Shown here: positions 5,915-13,875 of the stretch, one piece after another
Position numbering within the stretch: position 1 is the first letter of the stretch
Layout: the number at the start of each line of letters is the position of its first letter
Origin: Bacteroidales bacterium
Lineage (GTDB): Bacteria; Bacteroidota; Bacteroidia; Bacteroidales; Muribaculaceae
Length of the DNA: 33,351 nucleotides
Reading direction: 5' to 3'
Assembly: GCA_004552485.1 (NCBI GenBank)
Contig: SFOH01000044.1
Location: 1-33,351 of the forward strand
Program-made: the position numbers and the translations under genes
The notes under the pieces: model-generated
The model's database searches: none
What the model was told of the DNA's origin: nothing
Seen by the model: the letters and a program-made list of their open reading frames with translations, nothing else

Positions 5915-8131
5915 ATGAAGACTGGAAAAGCCATAACCAATAAGAAAGTCACGACCGACAACAAAGATAGCGAGACGCCCGCCAAGCCCCGCGCCACGAA
6001 GGCCAAAGCCCCCAAAGCGACGAAGGCCGCCAAGCCCGCTGCCAAAAGCGTGAAGGCCGATAAGCCCGCCGCCAAGGCTGCGAAGGCTCCCGCCAAGACT
6101 GCGAAAGCACCTCGGAAGAAGAAGATGCTGAGCATCCTTCGCAACGACCCGTGGCTCGAGCCGTACGCCGCCGCCATCGAGGGCCGCCACGAGGACGCCA
6201 TCCGCCGCGAGCGAGAACTGCTGAGCGGAGGTGCACGTAGCCTCGACGGCTTCGCCAACGCCCACAACTACTTCGGCCTGCACCGCAATGCCGATGGCAC
6301 GTGGGTGTTCCGCGAGTGGGCGCCGCACGCCACCTCGATCTTTCTCATCGGCGACTTCGACGGCTGGAAACCGATACCGGCCTACGAGCTCCACCGCCTC
6401 GACGGCGGCGTCTGGGAGCTGACGCTGCCGGCCGATGCCCTTCACCACGGCGACTTCTACAAGATGCTGGTGCGCTGGGACGGCGGCGAAGGCGAGCGCA
6501 TTCCGGCCTATGCCACGCGCGTTGTCCAGGACCCGCAGACGGCGATTTTCTCGGCGCAGGTATGGGCACCCGAGCAGCCTTACAGCTGGCAGGTGAACGA
6601 CTTTGTGACCGACGTCAAGCCGCTGCTCATCTACGAGTGCCACATCGGCATGGCGCAGGACCGCGAGGGCGTGGGCACCTACCGCGAGTTCATGGAGAAC
6701 ATCCTGCCGCGCATCCACGCCGACGGCTACAACGCCATCCAGATTATGGCCATCCAGGAGCATCCCTACTACGGCTCGTTCGGCTATCACGTCAGCAATT
6801 TCTTCGCGGCGAGCAGCCGCTTCGGCACGCCCGAGGACCTGAAGGCGCTCATCGACCGCGCCCACGAGCTTGGCATCGCCGTGATCATGGACATCGTCCA
6901 CAGCCATGCCGTCAAAAACGAGACGGAGGGCCTGGGACGCCTCGACGGCTCGTATGACCTGTATTTCTACGGCGACTCGCGGCGCGAGCATCCGGCCTGG
7001 GACTCGCTGTGCTTCGACTATGGCAAGACCGAGGTGCTCCACTTCCTGCTCTCCAACTGCAAATACTGGCTCGAGGAGTACCGCTTCGACGGCTTCCGCT
7101 TCGACGGCGTGACCTCGATGCTCTACTACAGCCACGGCCTGGGCGAGTCGTTCGGCTCGTACGGCGACTACTACAACGGCGGTCAGGACACGAACGCCAT
7201 CACCTATCTGACGCTCGCCAACAAGCTGATACACAGCATCAACCGCCACGCCATCACCATCGCCGAGGAGATGAGCGGCATGCCAGGACTGGCACTGCCC
7301 TTCGCCGATGGCGGCATGGGCTTCGACTACCGCATGGCCATGGGCATCCCCGACTATTGGATCAAGACCCTTAAGGAGAAGAAAGACGAGGACTGGCATC
7401 CCACCTCGATTTTCTGGGAGCTGACCAACCGCCGCTCCGACGAGAAAACCATCTCCTACGTCGAGAGCCACGACCAGGCGCTCGTGGGCGACAAAACCGT
7501 CATCTTCCGCCTGATCGACAAGGAGATGTACTGGCACATGATGGTCGGCGACGACAACTTCACCGTCGGCCGCGGCATGGCGCTCCACAAGATGATACGC
7601 TTGGTGACGCTGGCCACAATCAACGGAGGCTACCTCAACTTCATGGGCAACGAGTGGGGCCATCCCGAGTGGATCGACTTCCCGCGCGAGGGCAACGGCT
7701 GGAGCTACAAGTATGCGCGCCGCCAGTGGAATCTCGTGGACAATCCCAACCTCAAATATCATTTCCTCAACGCCTTCGACAATGCGATGATCGAGCTCAT
7801 CGGCGGCGTCTACAACTTCCAGACGCTGCCGGTGCGCAAGCTGTGGGAGAAGGACGACGACCAGGTGCTGGCCTTCATGCGCGGCGACCTCGTGTTCGTC
7901 TTCAACTTCAGCCCTACGGAGAGCTATTCGGGCTACGGCATCCTCGCTCCGGCGGGCAAATACCGCCCCGTTCTCGACACCGACGCGCCGCGCTTCGGAG
8001 GCTACGGCAACATCGACGACAGCGTCGAGCACTTCACCCAGCCCGACGCCCTCTATGCCCCGGCGGGCGTGGAGTGGCTGCGGCTCTATCTGCCGGCCCG
8101 CACGGCCATGGTGCTCCGCCGCATGAAATGA
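5915..8131 (+). CDS. glgB: 1,4-alpha-glucan branching enzyme with H1-like N-terminal tail
   Basis: Cytosolic glycogen branching enzyme, 738 residues, cutting alpha-1,4 chains and reattaching them as alpha-1,6 branches. Order: residues 1-70 are a Lys/Ala/Pro-rich tail (repeats such as K-A-A-K-P-A-A-K); about 100-210 a CBM48 module (F-R-E-W-A-P-H-A, G-D-F-D-G-W); then a GH13 barrel. Catalytic motifs: D-I-V-H-S-H, G-F-R-F-D-G-V-T-S-M (nucleophile Asp397), A-E-E-M-S-G-M-P (acid Glu451), and V-E-S-H-D-Q (Asp520). The Gly-Met-Pro and Glu-Ser-His-Asp-Gln-Ala motifs resemble eukaryotic-type branching enzymes more than the E. coli GlgB. An in-frame ATG at 6125 (Met71) would remove the tail and begin where homologues usually do, but the promoter at 5859-5890 permits translation from 5915. 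The tail would be strongly basic; its role is unknown. Confidence 0.94.
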   Translation: MKTGKAITNKKVTTDNKDSETPAKPRATKAKAPKATKAAKPAAKSVKADKPAAKAAKAPAKTAKAPRKKKMLSILRNDPWLEPYAAAIEGRHEDAIRRERELLSGGARSLDGFANAHNYFGLHRNADGTWVFREWAPHATSIFLIGDFDGWKPIPAYELHRLDGGVWELTLPADALHHGDFYKMLVRWDGGEGERIPAYATRVVQDPQTAIFSAQVWAPEQPYSWQVNDFVTDVKPLLIYECHIGMAQDREGVGTYREFMENILPRIHADGYNAIQIMAIQEHPYYGSFGYHVSNFFAASSRFGTPEDLKALIDRAHELGIAVIMDIVHSHAVKNETEGLGRLDGSYDLYFYGDSRREHPAWDSLCFDYGKTEVLHFLLSNCKYWLEEYRFDGFRFDGVTSMLYYSHGLGESFGSYGDYYNGGQDTNAITYLTLANKLIHSINRHAITIAEEMSGMPGLALPFADGGMGFDYRMAMGIPDYWIKTLKEKKDEDWHPTSIFWELTNRRSDEKTISYVESHDQALVGDKTVIFRLIDKEMYWHMMVGDDNFTVGRGMALHKMIRLVTLATINGGYLNFMGNEWGHPEWIDFPREGNGWSYKYARRQWNLVDNPNLKYHFLNAFDNAMIELIGGVYNFQTLPVRKLWEKDDDQVLAFMRGDLVFVFNFSPTESYSGYGILAPAGKYRPVLDTDAPRFGGYGNIDDSVEHFTQPDALYAPAGVEWLRLYLPARTAMVLRRMK

Positions 8132-8168
8132 CGGGCGCGCCAACATGAAGAATTAACAATCAATCAAC

Positions 8169-8212
8169 AGCCGCGCCACGGGGGCTGCCATGGCGAGCTC
8201 GCGGGCGCGGCT
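8169..8212 (+). terminator. GC-rich hairpin between glgB and the MscS gene
   Basis: Perfect 9-bp stem AGCCGCGCC (8169-8177) / GGCGCGGCT (8204-8212), 38 nt after the glgB stop. No T-run follows (TCTGTATC), so termination may be weak or the stem may stabilise the glgB message. It ends 22 nt before the next start codon and could also affect that gene. Confidence 0.45.
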
Positions 8213-8233
8213 TCTGTATCACGATGAACACCG

Positions 8234-9424
8234 ATGCGTGACTTTTTCTGCGAACTCCTCTCGAATTTTGATTTTCTGAGTGCCGCCCGAGCGCACGCCA
8301 TGTCGCTGTGGGTGGCATTGTTGGCGCTGGCCGTCTTCGCCATCGCGGCCTATCAGGCATGGAGCAAGGTGCTGGTGCCCGTTATCAACACCATCACCAA
8401 GTGGACCAACAATAAGTGGGACGACGTCGTGCTGGCACCCTCCGTGCTCCGCGCTTTCGGACAGCTGTTTCCGGCGCTGATCGTCCACCACTACCTGGCC
8501 GGAATCTTCACCGACAATGCCGAGAGCCACACTTACATCTGGGTGGACAAACTGACCGTCGTCTACATCGTGTGGGCCGTGTGGTTCCTGGTTATCAGAC
8601 TGTTGAAGCAGCTGTATGCCCAGCTTGTCGAGGATAAGAAGCTCGCGGAGCACTCCACGAAAGGCCTGCTGCAGATGTTCCAGATTCTGCTGAGCGGCTT
8701 CACTGTGATTATCGCCATAAGCGTGCTGATCGGCCGCAGTCCCGGCGCCGTGCTCGCCACCCTGGGCGCGTCCACGGCCATCCTCATGCTGGTGTTCAAG
8801 GACTCCATCCTGGGCCTCGTGGCCGGCGTGCAGCTCTCCGCCAACAAGATGCTGAAGAAGGGCGACTGGATTGTCGTCAACTCCAGCGGCGCCAACGGCG
8901 AGGTCGAGGACGTGAGCCTCACCACCGTGAAGGTGCGCAACTGGGACGAGAGCATCACCACCATCCCGCCGTATAAGCTTGTGTCAGAGAGCTTTCAGAA
9001 CTATGCGAACATGCGCGACGGCGGCGGCCGGCAGGTGCGCCGCGCCATCCACATCGATCTCAACAGCGTGCGTTTCCTGACGCCGCAGGAGATGGAAGAG
9101 CTTGTTGCAGAGGGATTTATGGAGAAACCGGTGCCGGCAGCGGGCAGCTCCGACGCCGTGAACATACGCCTCCTGCGCCACTATCTGGAGCGCATGATAC
9201 TCCGCAACGAGAATGTGCGGGATGATATGCGCATGATGGTCAGACAGTTGCAGCCGACGGCACAGGGTCTGCCCGTCGAGTTGTTCTTCTTCGTGAAGCA
9301 GACCGAATGGACGTCGTTCGAGGCCGTGCAGAGCGATATCTTCGACGAGGTTTATGCCGTGGTCAACCGCTTCGGCCTGCGCCTCTATCAGCTGCCCACG
9401 GACGCGTCGGCGGTGACGCGCTGA
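8234..9424 (+). CDS. MscS-family mechanosensitive channel
   Basis: A 396-residue inner-membrane channel expected to open under membrane tension and release solutes on osmotic downshift. Hydrophobic segments near residues 24-42, 70-90, 104-124 and 147-166, then the pore-lining helix rich in Gly/Ala (A-T-L-G-A-S-T-A-I-L-M-L-V-F-K-D-S-I-L-G) and the beta domain (K-K-G-D-W-I-V-V, V-S-L-T-T-V-K-V-R-N-W-D). The extra helices before the MscS core and the motif D-S-I-L-G-L-V-A-G suggest the YbdG/MscM-like branch. A second, related channel lies on the opposite strand at 10746-12077; both share the twelve-residue run V-S-L-T-T-V-K-V-R-N-W-D and a matching C-terminal P-T-A-x-G-x-P motif. Confidence 0.88.
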   Translation: MRDFFCELLSNFDFLSAARAHAMSLWVALLALAVFAIAAYQAWSKVLVPVINTITKWTNNKWDDVVLAPSVLRAFGQLFPALIVHHYLAGIFTDNAESHTYIWVDKLTVVYIVWAVWFLVIRLLKQLYAQLVEDKKLAEHSTKGLLQMFQILLSGFTVIIAISVLIGRSPGAVLATLGASTAILMLVFKDSILGLVAGVQLSANKMLKKGDWIVVNSSGANGEVEDVSLTTVKVRNWDESITTIPPYKLVSESFQNYANMRDGGGRQVRRAIHIDLNSVRFLTPQEMEELVAEGFMEKPVPAAGSSDAVNIRLLRHYLERMILRNENVRDDMRMMVRQLQPTAQGLPVELFFFVKQTEWTSFEAVQSDIFDEVYAVVNRFGLRLYQLPTDASAVTR

Positions 9425-9426
9425 GC

Positions 9427-9909
9427 CTACTGAATCAGCGGGCGGCAGAGGCGGATGCCGGGGCGCACGTGGAGGGAGAAGGCGGCGAAGCGGCTGCCCG
9501 AGCCTTCGTATTTGATGTGATACCAGCCCTGGCCCAGGAAATCGAGGGTGAAAACGGCCTCGGTGAGAGGCTCCGGGCGCTCGCCGTTGACGACGAAGAC
9601 GGGGCTCGGTGTGAGGCGCTCGATGATGTGTAAGTCGTTGCCTTTCTTGGTGATAGCTAATGCTGCCGTGCCGTTCGAACCCATGTCGGGGAGACCGACG
9701 CGGCGTATGAGGACGTCGCCGGAGTCAAGACACTCGCAGCAGATTCCGGGCTCGGCGTCGGGGTCGCCCGGGATGAACCATGCGCTGAGCAGATGAGTGT
9801 CGACGGGGCCGAGCGATGACGGCCGCGCGCAGAGGGCCACCACGGCGGCGGCCACCACGGTGAGGATGACGTAGAATTCGACGGACTGGAATATGCTGAG
9901 GATGACCAT
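9427..9909 (-). CDS. Hypothetical single-pass membrane protein
   Basis: 160 residues if started at ATG 9909 (M-V-I-L-S-I-F-Q-S-V-E-F-Y-V). The frame extends 25 codons further up to 9984, but that part is basic and crosses the promoter region, so I reject it. One transmembrane helix near residues 13-30 (V-I-L-T-V-V-A-A-A-V-V-A-L) is followed by a soluble, probably beta-rich domain with a Cys pair (I-C-C-E-C) and a V-F-V-V-N-G-E-R-P turn. No family recognised. It converges on the MscS gene ending at 9424 (2-bp gap) and is divergent from comF through the symmetrical promoter at 9978-10012. Confidence 0.7.
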   Translation of the reverse strand: MVILSIFQSVEFYVILTVVAAAVVALCARPSSLGPVDTHLLSAWFIPGDPDAEPGICCECLDSGDVLIRRVGLPDMGSNGTAALAITKKGNDLHIIERLTPSPVFVVNGERPEPLTEAVFTLDFLGQGWYHIKYEGSGSRFAAFSLHVRPGIRLCRPLIQ

Positions 9910-9977
9910 AATCGTAAATTTTTTGCGTGATCTCGCGGGAACGTGAGCGGGGTGGGGGAATTTTTCCCGCGGTTTGA

Positions 9978-10012
9978 TTTGCAAAGTTGCACATTTTTGT
10001 TGAACTTTGCAA
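9978..10012. promoter_or_regulatory. Mirror-symmetric divergent promoter (comF / hypothetical)
   Basis: Plus strand: TTTG (9978-9981), 20 nt, GAACTTTG (10002-10009), driving comF. Minus strand: CTTG (10013-10010), 20 nt, CAACTTTG (9989-9982), driving the gene starting at 9909. The two promoters lie in a perfect 10-bp inverted repeat, TTGCAAAGTT (9979-9988) / AACTTTGCAA (10003-10012), so each arm carries one strand's -7 box and the other's -33 box. Polymerase could probably occupy only one direction at a time. Confidence 0.6.
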
Positions 10013-10016
10013 GCGT

Positions 10017-10739
10017 ATGGGCATCATATGGAAGACATTGGGTATGATGATGAGCGCCGCCGGGGAGGTGGCGGCTCCGCGCACATGCTATCTTTGCGGC
10101 ACGCATCTTGCTGTGAATGAGGATTTTCTGTGTCTCGGATGCCTGACGTCGCTTCCGCGCACAAACTATCACCGCGACCCGTATAACGACCTTCAGCGGC
10201 GATTCCTCCACCTGCGCCACCCGGTGCGCGCCGCCGCGTGGTGCTATTACAGCCGCCGCAGCGAGCTGAGCCGGCTGATTCATGCCGTGAAATACCACGA
10301 CTCCGCGGCCTTGGGACGTTGGATGGGGCGCTGTTTCGCCGAGGAAATCGTGCCGGAAGGCTTTCTAAACGATGTGGATATGCTCATTCCCGTTCCGCTG
10401 AACTGGCGCAAGCGGCTGCTGCGCCATTACAACCAGGCCGCCGAGATTGCGTGCGGCATCGCCGAGGTCAGCGGCACGCCCGTGGCGGAGGTGATGACGG
10501 CGCGCGCCCACTCCAGCCAGACGCGCCTGTCGGGGAGCATGCGCCGCCGCAATGTGAGCGCCGAGCTATACGCCGTGCGCCGTCCCGAACTCATTCCGGC
10601 GGGTGCCAACATCGCCGTCGTCGATGACATCTGCACAACCGGCGCCACGCTCTCGACCGTCATCGGCGCCATCCTGCGCGACTGCCCGGACACCGGCACC
10701 GTCACGGTGCTGACGCTGGGCGCCACGCTCTTCCACTGA
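10017..10739 (+). CDS. comF: ComF-family phosphoribosyltransferase-like protein
   Basis: 240 residues. An N-terminal zinc-ribbon has C-Y-L-C (Cys24, Cys27) and C-L-G-C (Cys39, Cys42), followed by a type I phosphoribosyltransferase fold with the PRPP loop V-V-D-D-I-C-T-T-G-A-T (201-211). ComF proteins take part in DNA uptake by natural transformation in some bacteria; in Bacteroidetes the role is unproven. Start: a TTG at 9987 lies within the promoter and is rejected. ATG 10017 falls almost on the predicted transcription start, so the mRNA would be nearly leaderless; ATG 10044 is the alternative with a leader of about 28 nt. It converges on the MscS gene ending 6 bp downstream. Confidence 0.87.
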   Translation: MGIIWKTLGMMMSAAGEVAAPRTCYLCGTHLAVNEDFLCLGCLTSLPRTNYHRDPYNDLQRRFLHLRHPVRAAAWCYYSRRSELSRLIHAVKYHDSAALGRWMGRCFAEEIVPEGFLNDVDMLIPVPLNWRKRLLRHYNQAAEIACGIAEVSGTPVAEVMTARAHSSQTRLSGSMRRRNVSAELYAVRRPELIPAGANIAVVDDICTTGATLSTVIGAILRDCPDTGTVTVLTLGATLFH

Positions 10740-10745
10740 CGCGAT

Positions 10746-12077
10746 TCAGACTGCGGCAGGCGGTCCCTGGTGCACCTCCACCTGGTCGGTAGCGGCGGCG
10801 AGGAGGCCGAGGCCGAAGTCGGCCATAGCGCTGGTAATGTGCTCGGTGACAGCGGCCTGGATGGCGCTGTAGGCGTTGAAGTCGGTGGTGTTGGTGAAGC
10901 ACCAGATCTGCATCGGGATGCCGTCGGCCGTCGGCTCGAGCACCTGCACGAGGATGCGCTGGTCGGCGCTGATGTGCGGGTTCGACGAGAGATAGAGCAC
11001 GAGATAGGCGCGGAAGAGGCCGAGGTTGGTCTCCGTGGTGCCGTTGACGGGACGCAGGCCGGTGCCGACGGTCCACTGCCCTGCAGATGTGTCGGCCTGC
11101 AGCTTTTGGATGTAGCCGTTCAGAACGGGATAGCGCGCGGCGATGTCGGCGAGCATCTTCGGCGTGCAGGGGTGAACGGAGCCGGGGTCGAGAGGGAACG
11201 ACTGGAGGATGCGCCGCACGCCGCTGTCGCTCATGCCGCGCCAGTTCTGGAACGAGTTGGAAATCAGGTTGTAAGGCGGCACGGTGACCACGGTATTGTC
11301 CCAGTTGCGCACCTTCACGGTGGTGAGACTCACATAGGTGACTATGCCGTTGGCGGGCGTTCCGGGCACCACGATCCAGTCGCCGACATGGAGCATGTCG
11401 TTCTCGGAGAGCTGGATGCCGGCCACGCAGCCGAGGATGGAGTTCTTGAAGATGAGCATGAGGGCGGCGGCGAAGGCGCCGAGGCCGGCCAGGAGTGCGG
11501 CGGGACTCTTGTGGACGAGGATGCTCACGCAGACGATGAGCGTGATGATCCAGATGATGCCCGTGACCACGTTGAGGATGCCCTTGAGGGGGAGGTTGCG
11601 GGTGTTCACGCGCTCGTCATAGCGGTTGAAGCAGAACGAGAGAACGGCGTTGAGGCCGATGGTGAAGGTCACGATGAGGTAGATCTCCACCCACATGGTG
11701 ATGTCGCGGAGCACCAGCGAGTGTCGGTTGAAGGCGAAGGGGATGAGGGCCATGAACACCAGCGGCGGGATGACGTGGAAGCACTTGGCCAGCAGGCGTT
11801 CGCGCAGAATCTCCGAGGCGACGGAGCCGTGGCGCAGGCTCACCATCTTGCGCGTGAACCCCAGCAGTCCGCGGCGCAGAATCATGCCGATGGCGAGGGC
11901 TATGATGGTGATAGCCACGACATAAAGCGTTTCCTGAGCGGAAGAGTTTCCGTCCAGGTCAATCCAGTGGAGGACGTGGTTGACGCCGCGCATCACCCAC
12001 GCCGCAATATCATGTGATGGGATAACAGAGGGGGCGTTCTCGGCCACCATAGTTCCCATGTCCGTGAGGAGCAGCAT
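10746..12077 (-). CDS. MscS-family mechanosensitive channel (YbdG-like)
   Basis: 443 residues. Hydrophobic segments near 52-68 (V-V-A-I-T-I-I-A-L-A-I-G), 98-112, 128-148 and 168-190 precede the MscS pore helix (G-L-G-A-F-A-A-A-L-M-L-I-F-K-N-S-I-L-G) and beta domain (H-V-G-D-W-I-V-V, V-S-L-T-T-V-K-V-R-N-W-D, V-P-P-Y-N-L-I). A long soluble C-terminus contains L-E-P-T-A-D-G-I-P. The five-helix layout matches the YbdG/MscM branch, which acts as a low-conductance osmotic valve. It is paralogous to the channel at 8234-9424. No clear TAnnTTTG promoter is visible in the 139 bp upstream. Confidence 0.89.
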   Translation of the reverse strand: MLLLTDMGTMVAENAPSVIPSHDIAAWVMRGVNHVLHWIDLDGNSSAQETLYVVAITIIALAIGMILRRGLLGFTRKMVSLRHGSVASEILRERLLAKCFHVIPPLVFMALIPFAFNRHSLVLRDITMWVEIYLIVTFTIGLNAVLSFCFNRYDERVNTRNLPLKGILNVVTGIIWIITLIVCVSILVHKSPAALLAGLGAFAAALMLIFKNSILGCVAGIQLSENDMLHVGDWIVVPGTPANGIVTYVSLTTVKVRNWDNTVVTVPPYNLISNSFQNWRGMSDSGVRRILQSFPLDPGSVHPCTPKMLADIAARYPVLNGYIQKLQADTSAGQWTVGTGLRPVNGTTETNLGLFRAYLVLYLSSNPHISADQRILVQVLEPTADGIPMQIWCFTNTTDFNAYSAIQAAVTEHITSAMADFGLGLLAAATDQVEVHQGPPAAV

Positions 12078-12166
12078 AATGCAATAAATGATAGATGAGA
12101 CTTATCATTACAACAAGTGCTGCGGCGTTTTGGTTTTCGGAGCTATGGCGGCGCGGGGACGCGGGA

Positions 12167-12225
12167 GGCGATTATTCGCCGAATGGGGGCGGATTTATTC
12201 GCTGATTGATAGCGGATTATTCGCC
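12167..12225. repeat. Three short repeats of GCGRATTATTCGC type
   Basis: GGCGATTATTCGCC (12167-12180), GCGGATTTATTCGC (about 12189-12202) and GCGGATTATTCGCC (12212-12225), spaced about 22 nt. Each is nearly palindromic. The third contains the stop codon of the minus-strand gene ending at 12217, so the array forms its 3' end. Function unknown; possibly transcript-end structure. Confidence 0.5.
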
Positions 12226-12654
12226 GGCGACAACCTTTGCGAGGGTCCAGAGGCCCTGTTTGTTGCGGATGAATTCGAAGGTGTACTCAACGTATGAGTC
12301 AACCCAGCCGCAGTCGAGGTATGCCTTGTTGTACTGGAGCTCGCCCCAGCTCTGATACCACTCGTCATCGCCTTTGGGAGCGGGAGTCATGGCCTTGAAG
12401 TTGCCGGTCTTGAGGATGTCGGCGAACTTGGCGCGCTGGGCCTCGTCCACGGCCAGACGCGAGTCGAGGAAAGCCTGGTCGGTGTTGAATTTCTCGATAA
12501 AAGTCTTGAAGGCCTCGGGAGCTTTGTTGCAGGGAGCGGAGGCAGCTTCCATCTTTTTGACGGTGGCGTTCACCTCGGCGGCAGTCTGCGCGTTGGCGGC
12601 CAGGGAGCAGCCCAGGAAGAGGGCTACAACAGCTATGATACGGAAGATTTTCAT
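12217..12654 (-). CDS. Small secreted protein, possibly DUF4348
   Basis: 145 residues from ATG 12654 (M-K-I-F-R-I-I-A-V-V-A-L-F), giving a clean signal peptide that ends at A-N-A-Q, so the product should be periplasmic. The frame is open 12 codons further up, but that extension would spoil the signal peptide. The mature part is helical at first (A-E-V-N-A-T-V-K-K-M-E), then F-x-x-F-I-E-K-F-N-T-D-x-x-F-L-D-S-R-L and a C-terminal W/Y-rich part (W-Y-Q-S-W-G, Y-T-F-E-F-I-R-N-K-Q-G-L-W). This resembles the DUF4348 pattern of Bacteroidetes as I remember it; that is a weak call. It follows the membrane protein gene at 12706-13068 by 51 bp and is probably its operon partner. Confidence 0.72.
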   Translation of the reverse strand: MKIFRIIAVVALFLGCSLAANAQTAAEVNATVKKMEAASAPCNKAPEAFKTFIEKFNTDQAFLDSRLAVDEAQRAKFADILKTGNFKAMTPAPKGDDEWYQSWGELQYNKAYLDCGWVDSYVEYTFEFIRNKQGLWTLAKVVAGE

Positions 12655-12705
12655 GTGAATGAGGTTTATTATTTTTGTTGTTGTAATCAATTGCGGGATA
12701 ACGGC

Positions 12706-13068
12706 TCAGGATGCAATGTAAGATATTGCGCCCCAGAAGGTTGCGAAGACGGCGAGCAGCGCGAGGGCGGCCACCGTGCAGGTTATCGAGAGGTTGCGCC
12801 AGGCGCCGCGGCGGGCGCACCAGCCTATTACACCGGCGAGGAAGCCGAGGATTCCGCAGACCAGCGAGGTGCGGTATTCGAAGGGAAGCATGAGCCATCC
12901 GCCCACCGTGAAGAGCAGGCTCAGCACGGCCATGGGTATGCGGCGGCTGCGGCGACGCGGCGGCTTGGCCGGCGTAGTCTCGGGGGCCTCGGCGGGCGCC
13001 TGCGACGTTGCCCCGGAGACCTCCTGTGTCGTTTGGGTCAGTATGTCTTTGTCTTCAGTATTGTCCAT
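12706..13068 (-). CDS. Small membrane protein with Pro/Ala-rich N-terminus
   Basis: 120 residues from ATG 13068 (M-D-N-T-E-D-K-D). The start fits the promoter at 13098-13105, whose predicted transcript begins near 13091; nine further upstream codons are rejected. Residues 1-45 are acidic then Pro/Ala-rich and cytosolic-looking, ending in a basic patch P-R-R-R-S-R-R. Three hydrophobic helices follow (about 48-62, 70-85, 95-117). The overall layout, disordered N-tail and a few helices, resembles DUF4190-like membrane proteins, but no motif settles it. Confidence 0.68.
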   Translation of the reverse strand: MDNTEDKDILTQTTQEVSGATSQAPAEAPETTPAKPPRRRSRRIPMAVLSLLFTVGGWLMLPFEYRTSLVCGILGFLAGVIGWCARRGAWRNLSITCTVAALALLAVFATFWGAISYIAS

Positions 13069-13097
13069 TTTTGGGATGCGGCGACAGCTTTTCACCG

Positions 13098-13105
13098 CAA
13101 AGATA
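13098..13105 (-). promoter_or_regulatory. -7 box (TATCTTTG) for the 13068 gene
   Basis: Minus-strand TATCTTTG, 30 nt before the start codon at 13068. The -33 region is A/T-rich without a clear TTTG at 19-21 nt. Confidence 0.6.
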
Positions 13106-13183
13106 CGTAAAAAATTTATAATCCTTTACTATTAAAGACAGATTTTAAGGGAAATGGTTTAGTGGTGGCGGCGGTAATCGCGG

Positions 13184-13807
13184 TCAGTAGTCCCAGGAGA
13201 CGCCGGTTTTGATGATTCGCGCCGGGTTGCCGGCCATAACGGAGCCGGGAGGACAGCTCTTTGTCACGACGCTGCCGAAGCCGAGGATGGAGTCGTCGCC
13301 GATCTCAGCGCTTTTCAGGATGCTGACGTTCTGGCCGATCCACACGTGCTTGCCGAGCACGATGTCGCGGGCCGGATTGGCTATCTTGCCGTCGACGAGC
13401 ACCTTGTGGGAGTCGTGGTTGCGGACGACGATGTTGTTGGAGAACATGCACCGTTCGCCGACCGTGATGTCGGCATCCTTTGCGACGAAGTCGACGCGGC
13501 GCACGCCCGCGTTTCTGCCGATGATCACCGTCGAGTTGCCTTCCATCGTCACTGTCGCGCCGCCGAGCAGCCGCGCCGCCTCCTGGAAAATGAGGCTGTT
13601 GTTGTCGCCGAGGAGAGCGATGCGGGCGCCGTTGATGCTGCAACGGTTTTCGATTTGGACGCAACTTCCGGGCGAGATGTAGATTTTGGAACGCCTCAGC
13701 CGGGCGTCGGGCGCAATGTGCAGCTCGCCGTCGCCGACGATGTGGACGCGGTTGCGGCCGCGCAGGTAGTGTCTGAGAGCGGTGATGAATGTGCGGAGTA
13801 ATCCCAT
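13184..13807 (-). CDS. Hexapeptide-repeat acyltransferase (LbetaH, WcaF/NodL-like)
   Basis: 207 residues from ATG 13807; the frame is open to 13909 but that part lies across the promoter and is low in character. A left-handed beta-helix is evident from repeated [IV]-G-x-x-x-x-[IV] steps (I-S-P-G-S-C-V-Q-I, I-A-L-L-G-D-N-N-S-L-I, V-W-I-G-Q-N-V-S-I-L). The catalytic-type His is in V-V-R-N-H-D-S-H, and the C-terminus has the usual P-P-G-S-V-M-A-G-N-P-A-R-I-I-K followed by G-V-S-W-D-Y. Such enzymes move an acetyl or similar group from acyl-CoA to a sugar of surface polysaccharides. It stands alone, with no glycosyltransferase next to it, so the substrate is unknown. Confidence 0.84.
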   Translation of the reverse strand: MGLLRTFITALRHYLRGRNRVHIVGDGELHIAPDARLRRSKIYISPGSCVQIENRCSINGARIALLGDNNSLIFQEAARLLGGATVTMEGNSTVIIGRNAGVRRVDFVAKDADITVGERCMFSNNIVVRNHDSHKVLVDGKIANPARDIVLGKHVWIGQNVSILKSAEIGDDSILGFGSVVTKSCPPGSVMAGNPARIIKTGVSWDY

Positions 13808-13875
13808 GACGGATAGGTTTTTAAGGGTGAAGCAGCAAGGCCGGCGACGGGGACCGGCGCGCGGTCCGTGCTTTG

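Noticed and set aside
5460..5918. 152-codon plus-strand frame
   Set aside because: It crosses the candidate RNA and the glgB promoter; no protein character.
5909..8146. 745-codon open frame on the minus strand
   Set aside because: Exact antisense of glgB, whose motifs are unmistakable. The His/Val/Ala/Glu-rich translation is a typical GC-rich shadow.
10770..12017. 415-codon open frame on the plus strand
   Set aside because: Antisense of the MscS gene, with a repetitive Gly/Asp/His/Val composition.
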